This document shows positions 47,603 through 58,373 of a DNA stretch of 64,000 nt, one piece after another. The notes below the pieces were generated by a model that did not search any database, had not been told where the DNA came from, and saw nothing but the letters and a program-made list of their open reading frames with translations. This DNA is from Cyprinodon diabolis (lineage: Eukaryota; Chordata; Actinopteri; Cyprinodontiformes; Cyprinodontidae): positions 2,273,416-2,337,415 of the forward strand of contig CM060064.1 in the NCBI GenBank assembly GCA_030533445.1, given 5' to 3'. Positions within the stretch are counted from its first letter, which is position 1; every line of letters begins with the position of its first letter. A program made the position numbers and the translations under genes.

Positions 47603-48478
47603 CTCAATTCAGTTAATTTCTATAGCTCCAATTCGCAACACATTTCACCTCATGGTACTTTACAGAGACAATTCAACCAGATTGTACAGTCAGATTGGTT
47701 CAAAGTTTTCGAGTTGATTGCATCGACTCATTGACTCTTCAGCAATCCCTCACACTAAGCATGCTGCCGCTACGACAGTGGAGAGGAAAAACTCCTTTTG
47801 AACAAGAAGAAACCTCCAGCAGAACCAGGCTCAGTGTGAGCGGCCATCTGCTGAGGCCCACTGGGGTTCAAGGAGACAGAAGCAGACATAGAAAAAGAAG
47901 CATAGATACAAAAGGCAACTGTCAACCAGCTCCACAGGCGGCCCCGTCCAGGAAACACACAGCCAGGCAGACGAGCTCCGAGCCAGCTCCCATGTCAGAG
48001 GATGAAGAGAGCACATCCAGTTAGTCACAGTCAGAGAAACAGGACTACACTGGAAAACAGGCCAAGCTCCTACATCTAGAAACAAAGGTGTTGATGGCAG
48101 CAGCACAGCTGATATTTCTCTCCAGGATGGAGTCACAGCCAAACAGGAACAGACCAGATGAAGCTACAGAGAGAGCAGAACGTTAGAGATTGAACTAACA
48201 GATTCTGCAGAGTGGGAGAATAGAGATAGAATGAAGCAGAATGATGAAAAAGGGGTCCCTATGTCCTCCAGCAGTCTAAGCCTATAGCAGCAGAACTATA
48301 GAGATAGCTCAGGATAACCTGAGCCACTCTAACTATAAGCTTTATTAAAAAGGAAAGTTTTAAGCCTAGCCTTAAAAGTAGACAGGGTGTCTGCCTCACG
48401 GACTAAAACTGGTAGTTGGTTCCACAGGAGAGGAGCCTGATAACTAAAAGATCTGCCTCCCATTCTACTTTTAGAATT
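47603..48478 (-). mobile_element. L2 LINE 3' portion, minus strand
   Basis: From the tail (CAATTCAGTTAATTTCTATA) through the 3' UTR to the codons for the last residues of the ORF (up to about 48478), this mirrors 37320-38190. It is 5'-truncated. Open frames such as 47695-48024 are UTR. Confidence 0.85.
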
Positions 48479-49257
48479 CCAAGAACCATTGCCAGAATGT
48501 CATGAAGTATTTTATCATCCTTTTTGTCGGGAAATTCTATTTTGAATCTGGTATCTCACAGGTGGGAGATGTGGAGTCATTAAGTCGTATTAAGTCGTGT
48601 ATTCGTTCTGTTCAGCCACTGAACGGGGTGAGTCCAGTCTGCACAGTTTAATTCACTGAGGCATAGGCACAACCACATGGCATAGAGATGACTGGATGGC
48701 TCCACATCTGCCACCTCTGCTGTATTTGGAACATATATTTTCATTATTTTCAAACATCAATACTTTATCTAATAATACCAAAGAAAATAAAGGCAGGAAA
48801 TACTAAAGGAAGCAATCTTGTTGTTGCAGTATGTAATCAGGATCTCCTGGCTGCTGTCCCAGTTGCCTAGAGACAGAAACAGCGATCCATCTCAGTCTTT
48901 ACAGAATGTCTAATGCTCCACCGCGTCAACAGAATTAAATGTATGGTTTGTGAGGTTGAGTTTGACCGAACCTTTATTCAGAAGCACAAACTGATATAAT
49001 TACAAAACACAGTTAAAAAAAATAAATTGTGCAGGTAGATAAACACTGAATAGATTAATTATAGGCGATTGTTGAAACACTGAATAAACTAATTTACTAA
49101 AAGTTCTAGAGCTTTCTGTGTGTTTATTTGTCACAATGTTGATATTTCTGATAAATACATTGTTCTAGGTCTCTTTTTACCAGTTTGGTTTAACTGTTTG
49201 TGTGACAAGACATCCTTTTAAACCGTAAGACACGCAGCAGATAAAAACCTTTTAAAG
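48479..49257. other. Intergenic, nothing recognised
   Basis: No feature was recognised. Confidence 0.35.
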
Positions 49258-50015
49258 GAAAAGTCCAGTCAGCAATAATAATAATTCAATTTATTGTCAT
49301 TACACTGTCTCAAGTACAGGGCAGCAAAATGAATTCTCTGCATTTAACCCATCCCCTTGCGGAGCAGTGTGGGGATGTGGGGTTAAGGGTCTTGCTCAGG
49401 GACCCAGAGTGGCAGTCTGTGAGAGTGGGGGATCAAACTCACAACCTCAGGATTCAAAGCCCTATGCCCTAACCACTAGGTCACCACTCACATTTAATGA
49501 ATTAAGTGTTAATAACTAAAAAATTAAAACAATAATTTTCATTGTGATCACGGAGTCTGGGAGCGGCCATTTTTGCCCAAATATAGTAACCCCTCCCTCG
49601 TGCCATCTTCCAGCAGTGACGTCACGGTGCGGTAAGCCTAGCGCCATTCTCCCCGCTTTACAAGCTAAATCAATGGGAACTACTAGACACATCTGCAATC
49701 AACAACAATTATTGAAGATTTACAGAGGACTTCACCATTGAAATTCACCAGAGCTATAGTGAAACTGACAATGCCCACCAGCATGGCAGCTGGATGCTGG
49801 AATACATCGGGTAAAAGTGAAAAAAAAGAGTTATTCCACCTTTCCGATTCCTGATCCTCCATGGACGGGTTGGTCGTTGGATCGCCAACTTGAAGAGGGA
49901 GGATTTGCCATCGAACTTCTGGCCAGAGAAAAAACACGTAATATGTAGCCAACATTTGGAAGAAGAATGTTTTCAATATGACTTCGATAATAGCGCGTTG
50001 TGACAAACACACAAC
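49258..50015 (+). mobile_element. THAP-domain DNA transposon fragment (copy 3), split by a SINE
   Basis: It begins AAAAGTCCAGTCAGCAATAA, is interrupted by the SINE at 49278-49490, then continues TTAAAACAATAATTTTC, GAGCGGCCATTTTTGCCC and GTGACGTCAC. The THAP-coding region follows at about 49770-49980, ending GATAATAGCGCGTTGTGAC. The coding part shows ATGGCAGCTGGATGCTGGAA (Met-Ala-Ala-Gly-Cys-Trp) and later TGTAGCCAACATTTGG (Cys-Ser-Gln-His-Leu) in a different frame, as in copy 1. Confidence 0.6.
49278..49490 (-). mobile_element. tRNA-derived SINE (family A, copy 2)
   Basis: On the minus strand it has a CTAGTGGTTAGGGC A-box, a GAGTTTGATCCCC B-box region, and the body GGGGATGGGTTAAATGCAGA. The tail TAATGACAATAAATTGAATT is followed by ATT repeats. 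It interrupts the THAP element. Confidence 0.75.
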
Positions 50016-50039
50016 TCACCGGCAATAAGAAAACTGTAG

Positions 50040-50335
50040 GGGGTCCTGATAGCTGCTGGTCTGCTTGCTGAGGTGAACCAGCAGAAGTCTCTCTAGGACC
50101 TTCATGATGTGGTTGTCAGGTCAACAGGTCTATAGTCACTGAGGACTGCTGGCGAGTCTTCTTTGGTCCTGGATCAAGGCAGGAGGTCTTCCACATCACT
50201 GGAAGTGTCTCCAGGCTCAGACTAAGGGGCAACAGGTGCTGTAGAATCCCACAGAGCCTCTCTGCTCAGGCCTTCAGGACTCTGACACCATCAGAACCTG
50301 CTGACTGATTACCATTCAGTTCTCCAGTTGCCTCT
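50040..50335 (-). pseudogene. Non-LTR reverse-transcriptase fragment
   Basis: On the minus strand a short window reads SDYRPVDLT and, after a break, sequence reminiscent of HIMKVLERLLL. This is the RT-domain motif that precedes the palm in the teleost LINE family whose C-terminus lies at 12283-12590. Stops and frameshifts interrupt it, and the TTA-flanked element inserts at its edge. Recognition rests on a short motif. Confidence 0.5.
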
Positions 50336-50338
50336 TTA

Positions 50339-51052
50339 AGCCGGTCATATACTGTACGATTTTTTGCCCTTTTAGGAACGATTCTCCAATTGTGTGAGAA
50401 TTTTTCAGTCAGGCAAACTTACAGCCTGATGTTGCATGGTGTAGTGTACAAGGGGTAAAGAGGGGTGATCAGCCTCTAACGACCACCTCCCCATCAGAAA
50501 TAGTAAGGTTGGGAGAAATTCAAACATCTTTGAAATTCAGTCGGCCGTCATAAGGTGGTCGTGCGCAAATCGCTCAGTGCGCAAACAAAGATTCTTCTTC
50601 TTCTTCTCAGATGTAAACCCAGCAGCATGGCGGGGGTGCAATGAGTGAAATGGAGTTCTTTCTGTCAAACTGACAGACCGTAGTAGCCACGTTAGCTCAG
50701 CCATGTCTTTGTCCAAATACGTCGTCTCCTTTTCTTTTTAGGGCTTTCAGCACTAAATTGCATAAAAATATCCAAGGCAGCGCGTTTCACTCTAGTGAGC
50801 TTCATGTTCCTCTGCTACTGGTTTGGCTTCGAGATAGACGAGTCTGAGTAGCGCCATCTCACTGCGGAGCTGAGTCCCACCTGGTTTTTAGACTCACAGT
50901 GTGAGCAGGTAGATCGCATCAGAGCGTCGAGTCGCACAGTGTGAGAACAAACATGGTGAGCTGCGAACTTTTAAACCCTGTGGTTTCATCATACAGTGTG
51001 AGCTGTAGCTGTGTGTGACGATTTTAAAAAATCGTATACTATATGCCCGGCT
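50339..51052. mobile_element. Harbinger-like element, 714 bp, TTA duplication
   Basis: TTA at 50336-50338 and 51053-51055 flanks the inverted ends AGCCGGTCATATACTGTACG and CGTATACTATATGCCCGGCT. No transposase is present. A related, right-truncated copy begins at 5401. Confidence 0.75.
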
Positions 51053-51055
51053 TTA

Positions 51056-51435
51056 CTGGACTCCTAGAGACAGACAGGTGGAAAGTGGAAGTAGCAGCAC
51101 CATCTTCTGACTGATAACAAACTCATAGACACAGAAAAGCCAAAGTCAGATGAGGAGAGGCAGGAGAGAAGGACCTATACAATAATTGTGTTGAGATAAT
51201 TTTATCTGTCCAGACTTACATCTGTCTGATTGTCCATCTGCTTGAACCCTGGGATCTTCATCCTGACCACACATCTCTATAGAACTACATTACATTTTTC
51301 AAGATGAATGAAGATGTGATCTACATGGTCTGCTTTCCAGGTCTGTTTATACCAGCTTGACAGGAGATAAAAGGATTCTTATTGTTTAAGACAGTCAGAG
51401 GACAATCCTCTAAGTGACTGTATAAAGTAAAAATC
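51056..51435. other. Intergenic, possibly continued LINE fragment
   Basis: CTGGACTCCTAGAGACAGAC and the following bases may be the continuation of the LINE fragment left of the inserted element. Otherwise nothing was recognised. Confidence 0.3.
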
Positions 51436-51725
51436 TCTGCTTCTGTCTCCTTGAACCCCAGTGGGCCTCAGCAGATGGCCGCTCACACTGAGCCTGGTTC
51501 TGCTGGAGGTTTCTTCCTGTTCAAAGGGAGTTTTTCCTCTCCACTGTCGCTACAAGCATGCTTAGTGTGAGGGATTGCTGAAGAGTCAATGAGTCGATGC
51601 AATCAGCTGGTTTTCCTTAGATAGAAAACTTTGAATCAATCTGACTGGATGATCTGGTGAACTGGAAAGTGACCTGAGATGACATGATGTGAATTGGAGC
51701 TATAGAAATAAACTGAATTGAATTG
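51436..51725 (+). mobile_element. L2 3'-UTR end, first unit of a duplication
   Basis: CTGCTTCTGTCTCCTTGAAC to the AACTGAATTGAATTGAAA tail. Both this and the next 160 bp (to about 51886) are repeated at 52987-53430. Confidence 0.85.
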
Positions 51726-51873
51726 AAACAGAAGAAAACAGGCAAATCTTTGGTATAGAACAATCTAGTTAAAACTTGGTTACGTTTGCAGTGGAGAAAA
51801 TGTTTTAGACTTTAAGGACCATATATCATTTGTTGAATATTGTAGACTGCTGAAATAAAACTCTTCAGCTTTT

Positions 51874-52548
51874 ATGATTGATCCTAAGTTGTCACTTCAT
51901 TTGGATGGGATTAAACTGATTTCAGATAATAAAGTAAAAAATCTTGGTGTTGTTTTTGATCAGGACCTGTCATTTAAATCCCAGATCAAAGAGGTTTCTA
52001 GAATTTCCTTCTTTCATCTGAGGAATATTGCAAAAATGAGAAATCTCCTGTCCAGGGGTGATGCTGAGAAACTAGTCCATGCATTTGTTACTTCAAGGCT
52101 GGACTATTGTAATTCTTTACTATCAGGAAGTCCACAAACTGTAGTTAAAAGCCTTCAGCTGATCCAAAATGCTGCAGCCAGAGTTCTGATGAAAATTAAA
52201 AAGAGAGATCACATCTCTCCTATCCTGGCTTCTCTTCATTGGCTTCCTGTTAAATCCAGAATAGAATTTAAAATCCTCCTTCTCACATATAAAGCCTTAA
52301 ATGGCCAAGCTCCATCTGATATCAGAGATCTGATTGTTCCTTATGTTCCTAACAGAGCACTTCGCTCTCAATCTGCAGGTTTACTAGTGGTTCCTAGAAC
52401 TTCTAAAAGTAGAATGGGAGGCAGATCTTTTAGTTATCAGGCTCCTCTCCTGTGGAACCAACTACCAGTTTTAGTCCGTGAGGCAGACACTCTGTATACT
52501 TTTAAGGCTAGGCTTAAAACTTTCCTTTTTAATAAAGCTTATAGTTAG
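51874..52548 (+). pseudogene. L2 reverse-transcriptase C-terminal 220 residues
   Basis: From codon 7 the frame matches the last about 218 residues of the intact ORF at 34668-37475 with only scattered substitutions (for example NIAKMRNLL instead of NIAKIRNLL). It ends at the homologous stop. The first codons (MIDPKL) belong to the neighbouring non-L2 flank, so the frame is a junction artefact. The RT active site is absent. The copy's near identity to the intact element indicates recent activity of the family. Confidence 0.85.
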
Positions 52549-53275
52549 AGTGGCTCAGGTTATCCTGAGCTGTCTTTAAAGTTCTGCTGCTATAGGCTTA
52601 GACTGCTGGAGGACATAGGGACCCCTTTTTCATCATTCTATTCTCCCACTCTGCAGAATCTGTTAGTTCAATCTCTAACGTTCTGCTCTCTCTGCTTTTT
52701 CTCATAGTAGCTTCATCTGGTCTGTTCCTGTTTGGCTGTGACTCCATCCTGGAGAGAAATATCAGCTGTGCTGCTGCCATCAACACCTTTGTTTCTAGAT
52801 GTTGGAGCTTGGCCTGTTTTCTAGTGTAGTCCTGTTTCTCTGACTGTGACTAACTGGATGTGCTCTCTTCATCCTCTGACATGGGAGCTGGCTCGGAGCT
52901 CGTCTGCCTGGCTGTGTTTCCTGGACGGGGCCGCCTGTGGAGCTGGTTGACAGTTGCCTTTTGTATCTATGCTTCTTTTTCTATGTCTGCTTCTGTCTCC
53001 TTGAACCCCAGTGGGCCTCAGCAGATGGCCGCTCACACTGAGCCTGGTTCTGCTGGAGGTTTTTTCCTGTTCAAAGGGAGTTTTTCCTCTCCACTGTCGC
53101 TACAAGCATGCTTAGTGTGACGGATTGCTGAAGAGTCAATGAGTCGATGCAATCAGCTGGTTTTCCTTAGATAGAAAACTTTGAATCAATCTGACTTGAT
53201 GATCTGGTGAACTGGAAAGTGACCTGAGATGATGTGTTGAATCGGTGCTATAGAAATAAACTGAATTGAATTGAA
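52549..53275 (+). mobile_element. L2 3' UTR, second unit
   Basis: It continues from the ORF end through CTATAGGCTTAGACTGCTGG and the tail core to AACTGAATTGAATTGAAA. The flank at 53276-53430 then repeats 51726-51886 nearly base for base. Confidence 0.85.
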
Positions 53276-53430
53276 ACAGAAGAAAACAGGCAAATCTTTG
53301 GTATAGAACAATCTAGTTAAAACTTGGTTACGTTTGCAGTGAAGAAAATGTTTTAGACTTTAAGGACCATATATCATTTGTTGAATATTGTAGACTGCTG
53401 AAATAAAACTCTTCAGCTGTTATGATTGAT

Positions 53431-54628
53431 CCTCATTAGTAATTTGATCTTTTTTCGTAGGGGGCTTGCAAGGGACTTACACTGATGATGCGTTAGAAAA
53501 TTGGAGATGGTCTCACAGCGGAAGAGAATATTTTCTCTTAATGACTCAATTTCAGGGAGAAACAAATGTCTCATTATGAACGTCCCATTTTCTGACTTAT
53601 AGTCAAAACAGAAACAGTTTTTTTTCCTCCTCCTCTTGATTAATTGTTATATATGGAAATCTGAGCTCATGTTTGTGTCTAAGAAAAGTGCAATATGTGG
53701 AAGTGGAGCTGAAAAGGTTGCACCGTTAATCTGCTGTTTGTGTTCACTGATCTAAAAGCTACACAGACTTTCTTTGCTACATTTATTTTAAAGGTGTTTT
53801 TAGGTTTTCAGTGATCATTTATGGCTAATGAATTGATTTTCATGGTGTTACACACTTAGGTGGCTTTGTTAGGATCTGCTTATAGCATTTTGAGGCTCAC
53901 TGGCTACCTATCAAGAATTCATCAGTGACTAAATCATCTTTGTAATCTGGTGTGTGTCACTGATGAAATAAATCTAAACAGCTCTGGCAGGGAACTCAAT
54001 TCCCCTTCCATTTGGAGAGCCTGTGCTCATTTCAGCATGCTTCCTGAGCACTGGCGGCTGCTGCATGCTTATTAGGTGTACGTGTTGAGCTAAAAAGCAT
54101 CTGTAAATGATTTGTCAGTGAGAGAGAGAAGATGTGTGGACATGAAGCACAGAGAAGTGCTTCCAAAACAAATGAGTGTAGAAGTTAACCTCAGGGAGCC
54201 TCCATTAGACATGCTCTGCTACCTCTAACTGCAGGCAGGCTGGAACGGACGAGCTGGAGGTGGAGGGGTCAGAGGTAACAAATACACAGAACCTCTGGAA
54301 GGAAACCCAGACATGTTAATCCACTTAGAACATCCATGCTTGGGTTAAATGCAGCAGCCCCAGGTAAAAGAGTTACACCTGTTCTTTGGTGGTTTTACAT
54401 GCCAGAACGGCAAACATAATTAGCTGTTCTGCATTAATGAGGTAAATAATTACCTGGATCTTCTTATCTTCATCTGTGCTGCTAAAAGCGTCACATTCAG
54501 ACTGGGATTAGGATTTAAACAGACATTTTAACATCCAGGAACAATGCTTCAAAGCCTAATAATCACTGGAACGAAATGGTTTTGGTTTTAATGATGATCA
54601 AGCAAGGAGAAGTTGGAAGAGAATACAA
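53431..54628. other. Intergenic, low repeat content
   Basis: This is one of the few stretches without recognised transposon sequence. TAATTAGCTG and TAATTACCTGG words occur near 54417-54455. No ORF with a domain was found. Confidence 0.35.
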
Positions 54629-54860
54629 GGGGGGGGGGGTCTCGTGGTTAGAGCATAGAGCTTGGAATCCAGAGGATCTGAGTTCAAGCCCCACTCCCAC
54701 AGAATGCCACATTGGGTCCCTGAGCAAAGATCCTCAAATCCCCACCCTGCTCCCTGGGCGCCACACAATGGCAGCCCACTGCTCACCAAGGGGATGGGTT
54801 AAATGAAGAGTTAATTTCATTGCTCTGCACTTGTGACAGTGGAATGACAATAAAAAAACA
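54629..54860 (+). mobile_element. tRNA-derived SINE (family A, copy 3)
   Basis: It begins at a G-run, then GGTCTCGTGGTTAGAGCATA (A-box), GAGTTCAAGCCCC (B-box) and CACACAATGGCAGCCCACTG. GGGGATGGGTTAAATGAAG and the GTGGAATGACAATAAAAA tail follow. It is a full-length copy. Confidence 0.8.
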
Positions 54861-55418
54861 GGAAAAAAAGAAAAACAAGCCCTATGTTAATTTTCAGTGT
54901 TACAGAGAAGCTAATGTTCAATAAACACACCTGATGTTTAATCATTTTTAGGAGATATAAATGAAATAGAGCTCATTTGGACTTGGGAGTCCATGTGGAT
55001 GTAGCATTAGCAACATCCGCAGTTAGCCATGGTTGGTTTACCATTGCTCCTAACTTCTTACACAATAGGTAAAAGTAACACAAATGGCTAACGTGGCTCC
55101 CACAGGGCCTCAGGAGCCCCAAGTCTCAATGGGTGAAATAAACAAGCATTGCCTCTAACTCAGTGAGGCCCCAAACAGAGTCCGCTGGTTATTAGGAAGT
55201 TAAGTCTGGTTTCTGAGGAGGATCTTAATCTGCAACACGCGTGAAGTTGAAACCTTCTAGTGCTGCCACACCTTTTCTGCTCCCGCTTCTCACCTCTATT
55301 GATTTTAAAAGAAGAAAGTTCTAACCAGCTTATAAAGTGATATAAACATAACCTGAAGTGTTCTTTAGAGACACAGTGCACACTTGGGGTGGGCTCTGGG
55401 CTACATTTGTGAGGCTCA
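54861..55418. other. Intergenic, nothing recognised
   Basis: No feature was recognised. Confidence 0.35.
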
Positions 55419-55540
55419 TCAATTCAATTCAGTTTATTTCTATAGCACCAATTCACAACATGTCATTTCAAAGCACTTTACAGTTCACCAGATCATCCAG
55501 TCAAATTGATTCAGTTTTCTATAACCAGCTGATTGCATCA
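55419..55540 (-). mobile_element. L2 tail fragment, minus strand
   Basis: CAATTCAATTCAGTTTATTT, GCACCAATTCACAACATGTC and GCACTTTACAGTTCACCAG are the reverse complement of the L2 3' end. Confidence 0.8.
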
Positions 55541-55969
55541 CATACCATCACAGCACACCCAGTACAAAGAAATTGGTTCAAGTGCAGTTTTCGATCCAAA
55601 AGGCCAATGGGCCGCTGACCATGACCGGCTGTATCTGTTTAGCTTCATAGTCTTATTTCAACTCCACAGTAGAGAAAAAACCTTCTAAGGCCTGGTTCTC
55701 AGAGCAGAGATTCCTAACTATAGGATTCACCCCAGAAAGGTTTACCTCTTGCTCCTCCTCTGATAATCAAGGACCTTTAATGCTAACCCCTTAAGTAAAA
55801 TCAGAAGTGTGTTGTAACTATTTAAATTTGCAAGGTCATATTTATTTAAGTACGACTGAAAAAAAGGAAAGTCACTCCCAGGAGTAGATATACTGCATTA
55901 AACTTTGTACCTTTAGTTGACTGAGAGTATCTCAAAGTGATGCTATTCTTATGGGCCTTTCAGACAGGC

Positions 55970-56635
55970 TGCTCTAGAAGGCAAGTTTATTTTTAGAGCA
56001 GAATTCAGTACAAAGACAATTCAAAGTGCTTTACATGAATTAAACAGTCTTCTAGGAGTTTGTTCCAGATCAGTGGAGGATAGATGTTGCTTCTCCATGT
56101 TTCATTCTAGTTCTGAGTAGACAGAGTAGGCTGGAACTAGAAGACCTGAGTGGTCTGGGATCAGCTGCAGCTGTCTGATCTACTTTCTTAGTTCTAGTGA
56201 GGACGCAGGCAGCAGCGTCTGGATCAGCTGCAGCTGTCTGATCTACTGTCTTAGTTCTAGTGAGGACGCAGGCAGCAGCGTTTTGGATCAGCTGCAGCTG
56301 TCTGATCTACTATCTATAGTTCTAGTGAGGACGCAGGCAGCAGCGTTTTGGATCAGCTGCAGCTGTCAGTTGGACTTTTTAGGAAAACCTATGAAGACAC
56401 TGTTGCAGTGATCAATTCTACTAAACATCAATGCATTAATTAGTTTTTCTAGATCCTGCTGGACATTATTACTTTAATCCTGGAGATGTTTTCAGGTGAT
56501 AAAAGGCTGAGTCAGTAACTGCCTCTATGAGCCTCTGAAGGTTTAGGTCTGAGTCCATCATGACATGAGATTTCAGCCATAAACAGTGGTTTCTAACTGT
56601 AGTAGATGGAGCTGGGAGACAGCTTTTTGTAAATC
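55970..56635 (-). repeat. Dispersed repeat with an amplified 63-65-bp unit
   Basis: GGATCAGCTGCAGCTGTCTG recurs at 56158, 56221, 56285 and 56350, each followed by ATCTACT...TTCTAGTGAGGACGC (last copy partial). The surrounding text (GTGATCAATTCTACTAAACA, TTAATCCTGGAGATGTTTTC) resembles a common fish interspersed repeat read on the minus strand. Confidence 0.65.
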
Positions 56636-56755
56636 CCTTTATTGTCCAACAATGGGGATATTCATTCTCTACAATTCGACCCATTTTGAGCAGTGGGCTG
56701 CCATTGTGCTGTGCCCGGGGAGCAGTGTTGGATTAAGGGTTTTGCTCTGATGGGT
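56636..56755 (-). mobile_element. SINE family A tail fragment
   Basis: TTTATTGTCCAACAATGGGG followed by GAGCAGTGGGCTGCCATTGT and CCCGGGGAGCAG is the reverse complement of the SINE-A body and tail. The tRNA head is missing. Confidence 0.55.
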
Positions 56756-56769
56756 TCATAGTCACCTGA

Positions 56770-57207
56770 GGTCCGTTTCACAATACAGGTTTAACAAACT
56801 CAGATTAAACTCCGCGTCTCTATATTGATCTAGCTTAAAGTTGGGAACTCTGAGTTTTTGGTTTCACAAAATCAAGTAATTCAATCAATTCCAAGTAGAA
56901 CCACTCAGCGTTTAACATGTGCATGACAAGTATGAAAAGGCATTATCAGTGGAGCTCCAATTCGACAAGTCACCATGACAACAGTAACAGGAAGTGCCTA
57001 TTTCACCCCACTGGAGCTAGAGATTTTAATGAAGAAAAGGATAATGAGTTTAAAAGACAGAGAAACAGAGCAACAGCTGCTAAGGAGAGGAAGATGGAGA
57101 AGAAGAAGATTCTTGCTGGAGTTATTGCGTAAGTTCATATGAAGAGGACTATGGCAGGCAGTCTTTACATTTATTAAAAGCACTCCTCTCTGTTCTTCAA
57201 TTTGTAG
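56770..57207 (+). pseudogene. Transposon relic with Myb/SANT-like frame
   Basis: GGTCCGTTTCACAATACAGG and AACTCTGAGTTTTTGGTTTC look like subterminal sequence of a fish DNA transposon. The frame at 56917-57132 ends FKRQRNRATAAKERKMEKKK followed by ILAGVIA. It resembles the first helix of the Myb/SANT-like DNA-binding proteins encoded by Harbinger-type elements, by general pattern only. The provirus is inserted just after it. Confidence 0.35.
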
Positions 57208-57212
57208 ATCAC

Positions 57213-57565
57213 TGTTACGTTCAAAATATTGTAGGTTTATGATAAAAAAGAAACTGAGTCCACACAGAATAGGGTTCTTTGGCTCCTGCAAGAGGAGAGT
57301 CACATTCAGCTACATCTGCCCTCTCTCTGTGGTGCATCGGCCAGGAATTGAACCTGGGGCACCCACATGGCAAGCAAGAATTCTACCACTGAACCACCAA
57401 TGCTCCTCTTGATTGAATCACAGCATGATGCAACCGTGTGACTTTGCCTCATGACCTAATGATTGAATCACAGGATAGCAGGATGCAGGTCACAAAAGTC
57501 TACGACCCTCTTGATTGAATCACAGTACACAACTGTAGCATAATTTTATAATCATAACTCTAACA
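57213..57565 (-). repeat. 3' LTR of the provirus
   Basis: The 353-bp sequence is nearly identical to 60516-60870, with small differences such as an extra AG in the right copy's GAGAGAG. It contains a twice-repeated GTGATTCAATCAAGAGG motif in U3, a tRNA-Gly-like segment at 57330-57403, and a T6 run downstream of it. No canonical AATAAA was seen. Confidence 0.9.
57330..57403 (-). ncRNA. tRNA-Gly(GCC)-like sequence with CCA inside the 3' LTR
   Basis: Read on the minus strand, the 74 nt begin GCATTGGTGGTTCAGTGG and fold as a tRNA. The acceptor GCATTGG pairs with CCGATGC (one G-T), the D stem is GTTC/GAAT, and the anticodon loop TTGCCAT holds GCC. The T stem CCAGG/CCTGG is perfect. A discriminator A is followed by CCA. 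The A box matches and the B box (GGTTCAATTCC) has one change from the usual. Vertebrate tRNA genes do not encode CCA, so this looks like a copy of a mature tRNA. Function as a tRNA or promoter is unknown. Confidence 0.75.
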
Positions 57566-57576
57566 TTTCCCCCCTG
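57566..57576 (-). other. Polypurine tract
   Basis: On the minus strand AGGGGGGAAA lies immediately before the 3' LTR start TGTTAGAG. This is the expected plus-strand primer position. Confidence 0.8.
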
Positions 57577-57607
57577 TTAAACATAAAAAACATCAGCATC
57601 TTTCAAT

Positions 57608-57874
57608 TCATATTGTATTCATAGAAGTAGGAATATGAGTATAAACATAACAGTCTGTTTTGTTCAAATCTTCAGCAACATGTTTTGCATGTTGCCACCA
57701 CATATTGGCACCGTATGGATGATTTTCGGTGGATCCATCAAAAATCAATCTGCTCTTCCTTTGTTTCAGACAGTCAGTTTGAGTCCCTAGGAACAGTAGT
57801 CCAAAGGTCACCCCCAGGCAGCAGAACGTCATTAGTTTTCCCATCTTAACCAGCTCTTCCAATGAAACAACCAT
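57608..57874 (-). pseudogene. Env N-terminal remnant
   Basis: The 88-residue minus-strand frame begins with a Met, followed by a hydrophobic stretch (about 12-31, LMTFCCLGVTFGLLFLG) acceptable as a signal peptide. A luminal segment follows with one N-K-T glycosylation site and Cys residues. It ends about 40 bp before the polypurine tract, so the receptor-binding remainder and the whole transmembrane subunit are deleted. Its position between integrase and the 3' LTR supports env. It is non-functional. Confidence 0.65.
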
Positions 57875-58024
57875 TAACTAGGACTCTAAAGGACTGGGTT
57901 AGGTTGTTTTCTTCACCAGCGTTGAGACGAATGGTCCTAAAAAACCAAACCCCTTTGAAGCTGGACTTCACCACAGATCTGTACCTTAGTTATGGGGTTC
58001 CTGTGAAGGTGACTGGACTTTCTG

Positions 58025-58373
58025 TTGGGGAAAATCTTTAATCAGCTTACAATGACTCTGGTGGATCCAAGTGTTTCTTTCCTGAATTTTCACGGCGGTG
58101 GGGGTTGTTAGTTGCACTATGTAGGGTCCTTCCCACCTCGGAGCTTTCCAAGTTTTCCTTTTGATGATCTTTAATTAGCACTCGGTCTTCAGGCTTCAGG
58201 CCTTCCTGTGGGGAAACAAAAGGAGCACTAGGCAGATTACATGTTTTCCGAACAGTTTTGTCACTGAAAAGCTTCAGCATCCACTTAGTTAGCGGGTCAA
58301 TGTCATCTTGTTCTTTTTCTACCCATGGCTGTCCTTCCCATAGAGGTAGAACAAAAGGTCTCCCATTCACTAT
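58025..58373 (-). pseudogene. Integrase C-terminal remnant of pol
   Basis: The frame at 58047-58370 carries on from the integrase core fragment to its right, after an 8-bp tandem duplication (58366-58373 and 58374-58381) that changes frame and introduces a stop. It contains the linker and the beginning of the C-terminal DNA-binding region. Another frame change follows, since the W-E-G-P-Y-style motif of the GPY/F module is readable only in a neighbouring frame. The catalytic DDE residues are not present. It is non-functional. Confidence 0.7.

Noticed and set aside
57330..57403. An ordinary genomic tRNA-Gly gene
   Set aside because: It is present in both LTRs at the same offset and includes CCA, so it belongs to the element and is not an independent locus.
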